Below are positions 1 to 11,339 of a stretch of DNA of 64,000 bases, in pieces. Position numbers and translations under genes: made by a program. Position 1 is the stretch's first letter. Every line of letters starts with the position of its first letter. Where the stretch lies: positions 381,952 through 445,951 of the forward strand of contig MNCI01021017.1 of assembly GCA_015680685.1 (NCBI GenBank), written 5' to 3'. Source of the DNA: Gnetum montanum (taxonomy: Eukaryota; Streptophyta; Gnetopsida; Gnetales; Gnetaceae). Under the pieces are notes generated by a model that saw nothing but the letters and a program-made list of their open reading frames with translations, was not told the origin of the DNA and did no database searches.

Positions 1-2102
1 TTAGAACCAATAGTCCAAACAAGCTCCCACAACCACAAGCAATTGGGTCTATGACCACTCCCCCATCAAGAAAGGCTTCAGAGCTCCCTTCAAACCAACA
101 ACAGTGCTCAACGTACATGGTTATGTTAACACATACTATCACTAACTGGATCAAGGTGGGCCACCTTCCTAAGAAACTCTCTGACCCCAGACTATAGCCA
201 TGGAGGAGATAGCCACCTATGCTAATCAATCTAAAATTAGTTTTTTGTTTTACACATTTTTTTTGCACAGTTTTGTTTTAAAAATTTCTTTAACTTTTCT
301 TGTTTTTGTTTTAGAACATCGTTTATAATTTTTCTTTTATTTTTGTGTGTATGTGTGTGTCTTATCAATTTTGTTAAGTTTTTCATGCAATAAGTGCTCT
401 TAATGATGGTATGAACTATTTTCTATTGGTTGCCAATGTTTGGTTTTTACCTTTAAGTGAGGATGTTGATACTAAGGTATGGTTCTTTTGATATAATAAG
501 CAATGAGTCCACATCATCCATGTATCTGTAATCTCTATGCTCTCTCTTGTCTTGGAATTGTATAGTCCCTTTCTTCAAAATAATAACAACTATCAATGAA
601 TCGGTGACTAGGCATTTCTCAAACTAAGGAAGGACTCAAGGATTGAAAAAGGTGTGGCTTCAAGGGAACTTGATGCATTTTTGTTGGCCATTCTCTTGAG
701 TGCTTGGATGTTTTCTTCTTGAGTTTTCTTACCATTTTGACATTACCCAATTATCGGGAAGCTGAGTGGATAAAAATAAAAATAAAAAGTCTTTGCATGG
801 TGTGGTTCTCATGAAAAAAAATAGAAACAATGAGGATTCAAAGCACACCCCTTAGATGAAATAATCATCTAGGCTATAAGCACTGGTTATGGAACTAAAA
901 ACATGTTACCTATAACTAAGGCCCTTCCTTGCTTTCTACTTTTTCCTTTGTTTTTTCAGAATGGTGGTAGCTCTTTAAGGGATGCATTCTTGTTACTTCA
1001 AGTGGATGAATTGGCCGAATGCATTAATGCGAAGTCACTGGATGTGGTTTGTTTAAGGGTAGACTTGGAAAGGGATCTACTAAGTCACATTAATCATTAA
1101 ATACACAAGGGGCTATACACCACCTTGTTCTTGAGAATCCATTCCATTCTCTTCTTTCCATCATTCTTTCTCCATTGTTCATCTCATTGCCAGTTGTATC
1201 ATTGGTTGTTCATCTCACCCCCAGTTGTATCATTGCCAGTTCTTTTTGGTAAACTCTTGTGGTTAAGACTTTAAATTTTTCTTCCAAATGACATTTCTAG
1301 AGCCTACAAACTCTTTGAATGTGGGATTGTCATGGCATTAAGGGCATGAGCCTGCTTTGGGGAGGATCCACTAGCATTCCTATTTGGTACATCTATTAAT
1401 TTCTTTCCCTTAAACATTTTTGCAATCAATATTTATTTGTTCATCTCCATCTTTGACATCCATTTTATCGGCGTGGACATTGTCTTTTTTATTTCTTTCT
1501 TATTCCTTATCTCTTTCCATTCTATCACTACCAGAGGTTCGCTCTTAGTCATGGGGGTCCTAGTCCAATTTTTTCGATTTTCTCCTAACCCCTACACCTC
1601 GGGTAGCCACCAATATTATATCTCTAGATCCATATCAGCCATATTGTAACTTAGCCAATGGAACTTACACTGAGGCAAGGTATTAACTGCATTATGATTC
1701 ATTTACCCTTGCTAATATAAGACTGTTTTGTGTGTGCATATGGAAATCATACAACAACGGATTGGATTTGGAGGAAACACTTGGAATGGATTGGTGTTGA
1801 AACAGCTATACAAGGAACAAGATTGATGGTGCACTTATGGATGGACAATGAAAGGCACAATCTTGGTGTTGGTAGTAGCAAAATTCTTCTCTCTTCTCTC
1901 TTCTCTCTCAACTACCAAATAAGGCTTGATGTCAAATGTATAAAGTGTTCACTCTTGTTGTCGTGAACACCAATTTTGTTATGTTCTATAATGATGATCT
2001 GTTCACATGTCATCCCATTCACCATTAGTTCCATTCAAGTTAATAATATCATACCTTCCCAATATTTTGTAAGGAAATCGAGGATGATTTTTTATTCATT
2101 CA
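1..2102 (+). other. Unassigned internal region of an Athila-like element
   Basis: No conserved retroelement domain or long frame can be recognised; only short frames broken by stops are present. The stretch ends at a G-rich tract directly followed by an LTR, so by position it is the degenerate 3' internal part of the element whose 3' LTR follows. The first 230 bases are less AT-rich than the rest. The element's left part lies outside the window. Assignment rests on position only. Confidence 0.4.
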
Positions 2103-2110
2103 TGGGGGTA
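2103..2110 (+). other. Polypurine tract before Athila-like 3' LTR
   Basis: The bases tgggggta directly precede the TGATG start of the LTR. The other Athila-like element here has the same GGGGGTA (on its - strand) before its 3' LTR. A PPT primes plus-strand DNA synthesis, so this orients the element on the + strand and marks the LTR as the 3' copy. Confidence 0.6.
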
Positions 2111-2159
2111 TGATGGGACACGATATCGCATAGGTCGCGATATCACGTCTTTCCCTGCA

Positions 2160-2177
2160 ATATCACGTACGTGATAT
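2160..2177. promoter_or_regulatory. 18-bp perfect palindrome with two ACGT cores
   Basis: ATATCACGTACGTGATAT equals its own reverse complement. It lies in the U3 of the LTR about 20 bp before the TATA box. Overlapping CACGT/ACGTG cores resemble plant bZIP/bHLH (G-box type) sites; binding is inferred, not shown. Confidence 0.5.
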
Positions 2178-2196
2178 CGTAGCCCACCACCAGTTC

Positions 2197-2204
2197 TATA
2201 AATA
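2197..2204 (+). promoter_or_regulatory. TATA box of Athila-like LTR
   Basis: TATAAATA in the context ctataaataagagg, about 87 bp into the LTR. The same box in the same relative place is found on the - strand in the related LTR at 31309-32123. It marks the U3/R part of the LTR. Confidence 0.55.
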
Positions 2205-3049
2205 AGAGGTGGCTCTCCCTTGTTTTGGCATCTAGATCTATACCTTAGCCAAAATATTTCCATTTTACCATTCCAGAGATAGAATAATTTCCATGTGCCC
2301 ACAGTAGGAGTCTCAAAGTGAATAGATCTTTATTCGAGCAAATTTGTACTTGAGCACACATTTGTATACGGAAATAAAGACAAACTTTCCAATAAACCTT
2401 GCATGGACTAAGCTAAATAGGACTTAATTAATGTTAAATTTTTAAATTATTTATTAGTTAATTAAATCTCTCTCAACCCTTAACTCCTAGTTAAGTGCAT
2501 TCAGTACGACTGCTTCGAGCACGTGCATTACGATTGGTAATCCTAGTAACGAATAGCGTTTGGTAATTCCAGAAACATTGCATTGGTTCAGGGTGTGAAA
2601 TGGCAAGTGGGAATGAATACTGATGCTAGGATGATTAGAACTTAGTTAATGGAAGCTAGTCACTTAGTCTCTTCACCCTTTCCCTCATTAGCATAGGCGA
2701 TAAAAGAGAAAAGATATAAAAATCACATACCTCAAACTCACTTAACCATACAACCATGACAAATACAAGTGAGTTTGGGAGGACAATGATTGATTAACCT
2801 TAAGTGTTCCATAAGGTGTGTAAGCACTTAGTCTACAGAGTTTGATCAGATCATGCATGTAATGCTCATATTCGTATGGTTGAGTGTAGGGGTACCTTGC
2901 CACTTATCAGAGAGCTGACCTACTTCATGGTAGTAAGGAATTTTTTATTATTGTTAGTTGGTTTCTCATTTTTTTTACCTTAAATTCCTTCATTGTATCC
3001 AAGATCTTAACCTCATGTTTTAGTGTTTATTATTATTTTTTACCCTCCC

Positions 3050-5578
3050 TAGATTGGCTTGTTGAGGTGGTTTGAATATTTGAATCCATTGGTATTGCTG
3101 AAATTGGAGTAGGTTTTGGTGAATTAACTTCCTTCCACATCTTTGGTTTTCTTATTGTCCTTAGCCTTAGGCTTAGGAGTTTCCTTCTTACATTTCTTTA
3201 TAGGTGAATTCTTGGCATCTAAGTATGAATGAGCTAGAGCATTGGTTATCATGAGAGGACATTGGTCATTTTTCGTCATAGGTTCATTGATAGTTGGAAA
3301 GGACATCCTAATGATAAATGGTTTCTCAGGAGACATTGATGGTGGTATCCTTATGATAAAATAAGTCCTTGAACTTGTGGAAGTTGAAGCCCTTTCATCA
3401 CAATAGGGTACCTAAACCATAAATGGCTCCTTAATAGGTTTAGGTTTGTGATTAATGTTGAATGTGGCGATGCTATAGGGGTCATTGTTAGCATTTAAGG
3501 GGTTCTTGTACACTTTCATGTGTTTATTTTGAGGCCTAATATAGTTGGATTATTCTAAGAGTAATTTTCCACCATCTATCATCTTTTGTAAATCATCCTT
3601 TAAGGTCAAGAAAAAATTAGTGTCATGATTGGGAAGCTAGTCATAGTGGTAGAATCATTTTAGTTTAAAATATTTGGAAATAGGTGGATCATCTTTTGTG
3701 GCTATGGTGGGATCCTTAGTGATCCCACATAGGTGATCATGCCTCTTATATGAATTCTTGATTAGTTGTTTATATTGGATATAGTCACTTTTGGGCAACT
3801 AAATAAGAAGCTTAGATAGTTTCATGGGTATTTTTATGTACTTGGATAAATACTTTCTTTCAAAGTTAGGCTTTGAAGAGTTAGAGGTGGAAGCACTTGA
3901 TGTTGGTGGTTGAGTTGTGATGGTAGGTGCCCTAGGCTACATTGTATTTAGCCCTTTTGTGGCTTTGTTTCTTTGGTTATTATGGCCATGGCTATATGGT
4001 TTTGTTTTCCTTTATCCCTATTCTTTCTTGTGTGTTGATTCTTGTATGTTACGTAAGCTAGGTCATTACTAGCTTATGCACCATCTTCTATGTTCTTGGT
4101 TTGGAAAAAGACTTAGGATTATAATCATGGGTCCAAGTAGTATAGCTTGGATTTGATAAAATTATTGACTGTTTCCTTGAAAATGGCAAAAATGTGTATT
4201 CCAATATGGGCTTTGGGAATTTTGTTAAGAATGGCATTCCATCTTTGTATGAATTTTTGAACAAGTTCAAGGAGCCCCTGTTTAACTTTCATAAGTTGGT
4301 CTAATGCTGTATTGGGTTTCAAGTTATACTTAAAATGGTTCATGAATTGTGAAATTAAGTCATCTAGATAGGCAATGGAGCCTCTAGGTAGTGCGTGGTA
4401 CCAATCCAAGGCTTTTCAAGTAAGAGAAATAGGGAAGATACACATCAAGGTATGGGGCAAGCTCGTAATGATAATAACTTAGAAAAAAAGATAATGAGAT
4501 GTGAGTTAGAATCACCTTCACTATTATATTTAGTAAAGTGGAAAAGAATGTCCATGGAGAGAGTTATCTATGGGACAGTAGGTCTAATGGGATCATCTTG
4601 ATAAAAGTCCATAATTTTCATCATTTGGATGGTGGAGGCCTTAAGCTTAAGAAACTTTTTGGTGAGGTTCCAAATCATTTAGATGGCTTGATCTAGGTCT
4701 TGGGGCATTCCTATGGGTTTTAGTGTTTGAACTAATGGTTGCAAGGGAAGTTGGATGGCTTGGAAATGTGCTATTTTCATTGGTATGGATGAGAAAGGTT
4801 ACATGATCATGAGAGTGGGGGGGGNNNNNNNNNNNNNNNNNNNNGAAGGATATTTGAATTGGAACATGTGGGATAAAGAAAACAAAAGGGATGTGAGAAA
4901 CTTATGAAACTTGGGGTTCCAAAGAAGGGTCTATTGGGATAAAGAATAAAGGTGATGTGAAGGATACCATTGATGATGGTTTCATAGAACAAGGTTAGGT
5001 TGCAAACAACATTATGAAGAATAAGGATGAGGACTGGGACATTGATTAAGATTGGTGCACTATGATAACAATTGTTGAGGTGAACATGATAGGAAATAAG
5101 GAAGTAGACTGAAGAACCTAATTCATAGAGGACACAAGAGGTGTGGAGTTAGGGATGATTGCCTTTGGAACTAAACATTGTAAAAGGTCCTTCATGAATG
5201 TATTAGGTGCATACTAAACTCCAAACTAATCTTGTTTTTCTTAGGTTTGGCTAGAGCTTGTTTCCTCACTTGCCTTCTCTACTTCTACTAGTTGCACTAG
5301 CATACACATATGAAAATTTTTTATTTTAATTTGAACATATGGAAAGGGAATATACTCCTTTCCATTTTGGTAAATGATTTCAAATTACCATTTGCACTCT
5401 AATTTTGTGCATGGGATGGAGAGGCTAGCTTGGATCTTAGCACAAATGAAGTTATAATATTTTTCATTGATGTTGTGTAAGGTGGGCTTAGTTCCATTCA
5501 TCTATAGAATTGCCTACATTCTACCATAGCCAAATCCTTGGGATCATAAATACAAATGGATTTTTGGTTAGTGGACAT
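3050..5578 (-). pseudogene. Retrotransposon gag pseudogene (Tat-like copy 1)
   Basis: Start chosen at 5578 because the N-terminus (M-S-T-N-Q-..-I-Y-D-P-K-D) matches copy 2 (M-A-S-N-Q-..-I-Y-D-P-K-N at 52090). The capsid-like domain lies around 4410-4125 with the plant gag pattern: W-Y-x-x-L-P-x-G-S-I, then D-L-I-S-Q-F, then M-K-V-K-Q-G. A lysine-rich tail around 3340-3124 (MSPEKPFIIRMSFP...) also matches copy 2. The product would form the virus-like particle core. The frame is broken by many stops and shifts and by a 20-base gap, so it is a fossil. Confidence 0.6.
4825..4844. other. Assembly gap (20 N) after a G homopolymer
   Basis: Twenty Ns directly follow a run of eight G. The gap lies inside the gag pseudogene of Tat-like copy 1, so the frame across it cannot be judged. 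Confidence 0.95.
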
Positions 5579-5700
5579 GTGTACAAAGTTGTGTGGTAAA
5601 ATAGTGGAACAACAAAAAGGCATAAAATATGTAAGGTCAACGTATGAAAATCCTAACTTATGAACTCTAACATGTGAGAATTCCAAGTTGTGAAAATATC

Positions 5701-5960
5701 AACATATAAGCTAACTTGTGAAAATATCAGCTTGTGAGATTCTTAATGTACAAGCTAACTTGTAAAAATCTCAGCTTATTAGACTCTCAACATATAAGCT
5801 AACTTGTGGAAATATCAACTTATAAGATTCTCAACATATAAGCTAACTTATTAGAGTTCCAACTTGTGGAAATATCAATGTGAAAATATCAACTTATGAG
5901 ATTTTCTATGTATAAGCTTCAAGATGTTAGAGTTCCAACTTGTGGAAAATCGAATGTATT
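5701..5960. repeat. 44-bp minisatellite in Tat-like leader
   Basis: Units beginning aacatataagctaacttgtg start at 5701, 5745 (variant), 5789 and 5833, exactly 44 bp apart, followed by one or two degenerate units. The array lies between gag start and PBS, so it would be in the 5' untranslated leader of the genomic RNA. No matching array was seen in the leader of copy 2. Confidence 0.8.
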
Positions 5961-6593
5961 AGTAATTTTACCTTAAGAAAAATCCCAACATATTAGTAGT
6001 TTTACCTTTTAAAAAATCCCTACATATTTAAGATTCAACTTATGAAACTGTAATGTGTTAGAGTTTCAACTTGTGAAACTACTAATGTATAGAACTCTAA
6101 TCTATTAACTATAACTACAATAAAAAATTTAAAAAATTTTCTAATGTGTGGTAAAGTTGGGAAAACAAAATGAGCTTTAACATGCATAGCTAAACATAGA
6201 AAAATTATGAAGTTCAAGTACAGGAAATCAGAAAATCAACTTGTACTATAATTGAAAAATAAACTTTCAAGTTGTAAACATAGGAAATAAGAGTAGCATT
6301 GAGCACTACAACTACATAAAAGATTACTTTTAAACTACTAAGAGCAAGTAGTTGAGGAGGTGGTATGTCTTGTCATAATAACAAGTAATCTTTTTGAAAT
6401 TACAAATTTGTAGGGAAGAGAGGTAGCATTGTAAACTGCATTGTGAAAACAAGGACGGAAAATGTTGTTTTCGTTAAAAATAGGCTTTGAGTTCCAATGT
6501 TAGGCTTTGAGGAAAACCAAAAACAATTTTCAATGGTAGAAACAAACAATTAAATGTTGTTCAAATGGGTTTTAAGTGAAGAATTTAGGTATA

Positions 6594-6613
6594 GGCCCTC
6601 CCTTCTAGTGCTA
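6594..6613 (-). other. PBS-like site of Tat-like copy 1
   Basis: The - strand here resembles the PBS of copy 2 at 52913-52932, which begins TGGTGCTAGAAGGAGG, but the first bases have changed. It lies just inside the LTR edge at 6620. The priming tRNA is not identified. Confidence 0.45.
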
Positions 6614-6619
6614 GAAAAT

Positions 6620-7100
6620 TGTATTGGCTAGAAAATTTAGTGTTAGAAAAATTAAAAATTCCATCATGTAATAGTTTAATCCTAGATTTACAGGCCTAAA
6701 AAAGGATCTGAAGTACCTCAAACTATCTTGTTGATTGCTTGAGGACCTATGGGGGTTTGTTATTGAGTGATAAAATAAATACAAGCAAACATTTTAATTG
6801 CAAGGTGTAGTACAGAAAACAAGAATGGAGAGATAGAAAAAATATTGCAAAATAAGCTAAAACTACAAACTTTGATATTAACCACTGTGAAAGAAAATTC
6901 TAGAAGAAAAGGTTTAGAATAGATTAATAAGTATAATAATATCCTTAATCTTCAATGTAGATCATAGGATGTGTTCTGCTATAATATCTACATAAATCTA
7001 ATCTTGAACTTTGCCAGTTGCTAGTTCTCTCTTCTTTGGTGATCTGCATAGGTTGGAAATGACTATGAACTTTTAGATTTTTCTCTACTTCGAAAGTCTC
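6620..7100 (-). repeat. 5' LTR of Tat-like copy 1 (outer edge unresolved)
   Basis: The inner edge begins TGTATTGGCTAGAAAA on the + strand and aligns with the inner edge of the copy 2 LTR at 52939 (TGTTGTGTCTGAAAAA), followed by a shared block ending in AAAAATTC. Similarity fades after about 200 bases and no outer edge matching the copy 2 LTR end was found, so the right coordinate is a guess. Confidence 0.4.
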
Positions 7101-8150
7101 AATTTGAAATCAAAGAAAAAACATCCAAAATCCCTCAAAAAGATGCAAAATTTGATCTAAATAGAATTTGAATGTTTTGATTTTTTGCTAATTTGTGTCT
7201 TCTTGATTTCTAACATTCTTTGTAGATTTTTTGATGCTATTCAATGGCCAAAATCTATAGCATATGATACACCAACGTTTTTAACTTTTTAAGCATGAAT
7301 ACCAATGTATTTGGAATTTTCCCCATTGAAAATTGTAGCATATGAACTAGAAATGTATGAAGCTTTTCTTGCCAAATTTGATGGCACATTTGGGTAATTT
7401 TTATGGTCCAAAATCCAACATGTATACCACCAATTTTTTTGGCTTTTTATTTCCAATTTGGCAACATGTTTACATTTTGGGCCTTCAAACATTATCATAA
7501 ATGAAATTTCTAGCTTATGAACTGTTAGTTTTCACTCTACACATGAAGAAATGTCCAAAACTTTGCTAAAACAAGGCCATAGGGTAGGATTTTTAGTTGG
7601 AAAAATAGGCAACTTTTTCTTCCTTTAAATTCCAATTAAATTATAATGCAAATTCTTCACTATTAGGATTCTTATGCATAATATAAATTACCTTAAGGTG
7701 TTTTAATATGCTTCACGTTGTAAGATTTCAAATCATCATCATGATATGCTTCTTGCTATGGTTACTACAAAATAGTACAAATGATTGTCCAAACCCATTG
7801 TGAATCCAAATGATCAATTAATGAAATCCATACAAACTAACAAAAAAATCCCTGGATGGTGGGAAGATGAATCTAAATCACTTGGTATAGACAAAGGGAT
7901 GGTAAGTCTAAAATCTACATTTGATTGATGAATCTAAAATTCATAATGTACTAAGAGAATGATAAGTCTAAAACTCATATTTTATCAAACAAATTATGGA
8001 AGGTGAACTTGTTAAAAGATAAAATGTTCAAGATAGAAAATCTAATGCCAACAAACTAATAGTTGTTGTCAAATGAAAGATCTAATGTGTCAAAAATAAA
8101 TCCATAATAAAAAATATGAGTATAGATAAATGTCTAAAAATTATAAAATA
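7101..8150. other. AT-rich sequence without a recognisable gene
   Basis: Only short frames broken by stops on both strands. Phrases such as 'catatga...' and 'ccaaattt' recur loosely, which suggests old repeated DNA, but no element could be named. It may include the rest of the preceding LTR. Confidence 0.5.
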
Positions 8151-8640
8151 ATTACCAAAAGAAAATTTAAGACCAAATATTGGTGATATAGAAGAACATA
8201 AAAAAATGAAAAATTATAAATAGGGGATTATTACCAAGAGCAAGGATCAAATGAATATTAAAATCTAATAATGACTGAAGATCAACTTTCAAATACATTA
8301 CAAAAATATGTAAAAGAATAAAAAGAATATTATTACCAAAATAGGGATCAAAAGACTATCAAAAGCAAATAATGACTAAAGATCAAGCTCTAAATAAATT
8401 ATAAAAATATGCAAAATCACAAAAATAAGATTTTTACAGAAATAGGAATCACAAAAACTATGAAAAGCTAGTAATAATGAAAGAAAAAATTTCAAATAAA
8501 TTAAATAAAGTATAAAATGATAAAAAGAAGTGCTACTAGAAATAAGAACCAAAATAAGACAAATGGGATCCAAAGTAATCAAAATGTTGGCTAACATTCC
8601 ATGCATGAAATCAAATCTCAAAAAGAGCCAAATTATAGAA
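8151..8640. repeat. ~101-bp tandem repeat array, AT-rich
   Basis: Equivalent positions (attaccaaga, attaccaaaa, ttacagaaat, ctactagaaa) occur at about 8229, 8332, 8433 and 8533, spaced 100-103 bp, with a shorter unit before them at 8151. Each unit contains 'aatgactaaagatcaa'-like and 'aaataaattataaaa'-like blocks. Units are clearly diverged, so the array is old. Confidence 0.7.
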
Positions 8641-8960
8641 AAAATAATATTAAATTAAAAGATCTAAGAATTCAAATAAATTTTAAAATATATGCTAAAT
8701 AAACAAATGCAAACCAATGAATGCACACTAAGTAAAATAGCAAAACCCAAACGAGAAAAATTACCAAACTACCCTACCTAGAATTAACAACATTGTAGAA
8801 AATGTTCTTGCATGGCCATGATCTCTTAAAATAGCTTCAAAACCTAGGCAAAACTAGAAATCAATGATTGAATCTAAGAAAGATCTAAGAAAATATATGG
8901 TAATATGACTTACTATAGCTCTTGGATTGACAATGCAGATCTACTTGCCTATAGATTTGG
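8641..8960. other. Flank between tandem array and gypsy 5' LTR
   Basis: No gene, frame or repeat recognised in these 320 bases. This is the original insertion-site flank of the gypsy element that follows. Confidence 0.4.
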
Positions 8961-10076
8961 TGTAGGAACACCTCTTTTGATTTTCATATACTTATCCTAT
9001 AAGTTGTTTTTGCAAGTTTTGTGCTTGAAGAAGACTTGAAAAAGTGTTTCCTATTTTTGTGTGTCTTCTTCTGTCAATTTCTGATGATGATGTTTCTTGG
9101 ATGTTTTGACATGTTTGGAGGTGTTTTGGGCTCATTTTGATGAGTTCAGGGGGTTCCAAGATCTATGGCAACTTGTTGGAAGGTATCTAGAGGCTTTCAA
9201 CATAAAAAAAAAGCATTTTTATTTTTGGCACCTTTAGAAGAGATGTCTCCCCAGAAAGTTAGATGTCTCCCTAGAGATGTCTCTCATGAAGTGTAAACAT
9301 CTAAAATCCAGAGAAGACATTTACAAGAAATAGTAGACATCTCTCTTAATAGCAAGGCTTTCACAGAAGATGTCTCTACTGAAAGATAGAAGTCTCTTTA
9401 GAATGTCTCCCTTGAAGTGTAGATATCTCCCAAAAATAGTATACATCTCTCTTGAGAATAGAGCTCTCACAGGAGATGTCTATTGGAAACAAGAGACATC
9501 TATGTCAGCAAAGAAGAAAATCTCTGATGTGATGTTTTGATTAGGAAACATCCAAAAGACTCTAGATTCATATTGAAAACATCTAGGAAGGCAAATAAAA
9601 ACCTTCGTATGGTTTTGGATCTTTATAATTATGTATGCCTTCATCCATGAGAAGGGAGGAGAGTTGATATGCAAGGAGAACTTGGTAAGATAGATTGGAT
9701 GAGCACATTGGGTAAGTGCAATAGGTTATTGTGGCTCCAAGATCAGCTTGTGGTGTATTAATCTATGTGTTGATTAGCTTGTATCTCATTTGTGAGTTGA
9801 GATCTCAGTCTCGGGTTATGGAAGAGACTTCTCTTAAATATGTCTTGCATTAGGAACAACCATTGTGTGATTGTAGAGACTCATGATCTATAATATCATT
9901 TGAGTGTGATAGGTTTTTGGATACTTTTAGGTTGTGTGAACCCTATTATAATCTTTGAATAATTTAATTGAAGATAGCTAGTTTTCTTGTTTTTCTAGTA
10001 AATAAATTTATCTTTTCATAATATCTAGATTTAGTGCATTGAAAGTGATTAATTGTGGAATGAACCTACTCTAGCA
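8961..10076 (+). repeat. 5' LTR of the gypsy element
   Basis: An 1116-bp LTR from TGTAGGAACACC to CTAGCA. It aligns over its whole length with the 3' LTR at 14542-15645, for example the shared block 'ttttgatgagttcaggggg' around 9137 and 14718. It contains an array of AGATGTCTC motifs in U3 and a TTTATAATTATG stretch near 9623 that could serve as TATA. Confidence 0.85.
9237..9510. repeat. AGATGTCTC / GAGACATCT motif array in U3
   Basis: About a dozen exact or near copies of agatgtctc and of its reverse complement gagacatct occur in 270 bases, spaced about 15-40 bp. The 3' LTR has a matching array at about 14815-15070. Similar motifs fill the U3 of the unrelated copia-like LTRs here. Function is unknown; position upstream of the presumed TATA suggests an enhancer-type role. 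Confidence 0.7.
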
Positions 10077-10080
10077 TTAT

Positions 10081-10098
10081 TGGTATTAGAGTTAGGTT
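10081..10098 (+). other. PBS, initiator-tRNA-Met type
   Basis: tggtattagagttaggtt begins 4 bases after the LTR end. It is one or two changes from the TGGTATCAGAGC start typical of plant elements primed by initiator methionine tRNA. Confidence 0.75.
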
Positions 10099-10140
10099 TT
10101 ATCGTTGGTTGGATTTTGGTTGAGTAGTTTTCAATTTCAC

Positions 10141-11300
10141 ATGGCACCCAAGAAGAAACAAGTGCAAGCTCTGAATGACAACATGGAGAGCATGAAGTCA
10201 AACCTTCCAAATGATGATTTCTTGATTGGATGAAATCAGCATGAACGTGGATAGACAAGCCAGCCCTAGCCATATTCCAACACATGGATGTGAAGATCAT
10301 GTATGTTTAGATGAAGAAGTTTCATAGCCAAGTGGAGATGGAGTAGATGAAGAGGAAGGTCAATCTAGCTATGGGAGTGTAGGAAACCATCAACCAAGAA
10401 TTCCAGTGGGAGGGAATCCTATTCCTCAAATAATAACTCCAAGGTCTTTGAAAGTTCTTAATACTTCTTTAAATAATCTTGACAATGAAGATGATCCAAG
10501 GCTTGCTAGAGCATTTATAAATGCTTTAAGAATTCCATATGTAGAATTGAAGACTTTCAATGGTGTAGATGGTACCAATGCTTTTGCAAGTTCGTTGAAG
10601 GTACTTGAAAAGAAGTTTCTATTGGAAGAGATACCAAATAACTTAGGGGTACCTATTGGTAAATCCAGATTAGAAGGTATGGCTTCTACATGGTGAGAAA
10701 ATGAGTTCTAGAGTTATTAAAGATGAAATGGTCAACCTACTAGAGATTGGGATTTGATGAAATATAGGTTGAAAAGGAAATTTTAATAGTCTTTTTAGGG
10801 ATAAGAAACCATTATGAAGTTAAAATTCCTAAGGTAAGGTGACAAGGATGTCAAAGAATTTTATATCAAATTCTGTAATCTATTGCATCAAGCCAAGGTA
10901 AATTGGGAGGAGCATGGGCAAGCTTCAATCTTTTTAGGAGGTCTTAGAATGGTGTACTGGCAAGAGTTATCATTTTATGAGCCACAAACCCTTGATGAGG
11001 TTTATGATTTGGCACTCAAAGCTGATAAGAAATTAGGTGGATTTGGAAATAGAAGCAAAAAGACTTCTAAGGGTAACGAGAAAGGATCTAGATTTGATAA
11101 GGGATCTAGATCCAAATCCAATCTAAAGATAAGGAGAGTAGCCAAGATAAGAAGACTAAAGGAGGTGATGAGAAGGGTAAAACTAGGAAGGAGACATAAG
11201 CAATTAGAATGTCTACTTTACAAGGTAGCCAAGCATAAAGATGTGTAAACCATGGAGGTGGAGAAGACATCAAGCCAAGCTCTTCAAAGAGGTAATCCTA
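10141..11300 (+). pseudogene. gag pseudogene of the gypsy element
   Basis: Start chosen at 10141: M-A-P-K-K-K-Q-V follows the PBS by about 40 bases and is a usual gag opening. A first stop comes after 30 codons. The capsid-type region is recognisable around 10540-11060: a K-T-F-N-G-V-D-G segment, then W at the end of a M-A-S-T-W motif, then F-L-G-G-L-R and D-L-A-L-K-A-D. A lysine/arginine/serine-rich nucleocapsid-like tail follows (11030-11180). The zinc knuckle is degraded: at about 11207 C-L-L-Y-K replaces a C-x2-C start. Several stops and at least two shifts make it inactive. Confidence 0.7.
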
Positions 11301-11339
11301 ATGCTTCAAAAATTGAGGATGTTTCTAAATTAAATTCTT

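Larger units (their letters stand above)
2111..2909 (+). mobile_element. Athila-like 3' LTR
   Basis: A 799-bp LTR starting TGATGGG and ending CTTATCA. It belongs to the same family as the LTR at 31309-32123: shared GATATC-rich U3, TATAAATA box, a GGTACCTTG block near the end and TGATG/ATCA termini. A PPT lies on its left and Tat-like gag-region sequence follows, so the element ends here, either inserted into or truncating the neighbouring element. No target-site duplication can be checked because the 5' end is outside the window. Confidence 0.65.
2910..6619 (-). mobile_element. Tat-like Ty3/gypsy element, copy 1 (gag, leader, PBS)
   Basis: Reading the - strand, the order is LTR (from 6620 rightwards), PBS, long leader with a minisatellite, gag start at 5578, and gag/post-gag sequence to about 2930. 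There the Athila-like LTR cuts it off. The same order and matching protein fragments occur in copy 2 at 41538-54212. Protease, RT, RNase H and integrase are absent because the left part is missing. The Tat label is an inference from the VDDG-type protease of copy 2 and from its antisense gene block. Confidence 0.6.

Noticed and set aside
1437-1966. Small + strand proteins in the first 2 kb
   Set aside because: Frames of 70-78 codons with no motif, no splice sites and no partner copy; expected by chance in this composition.
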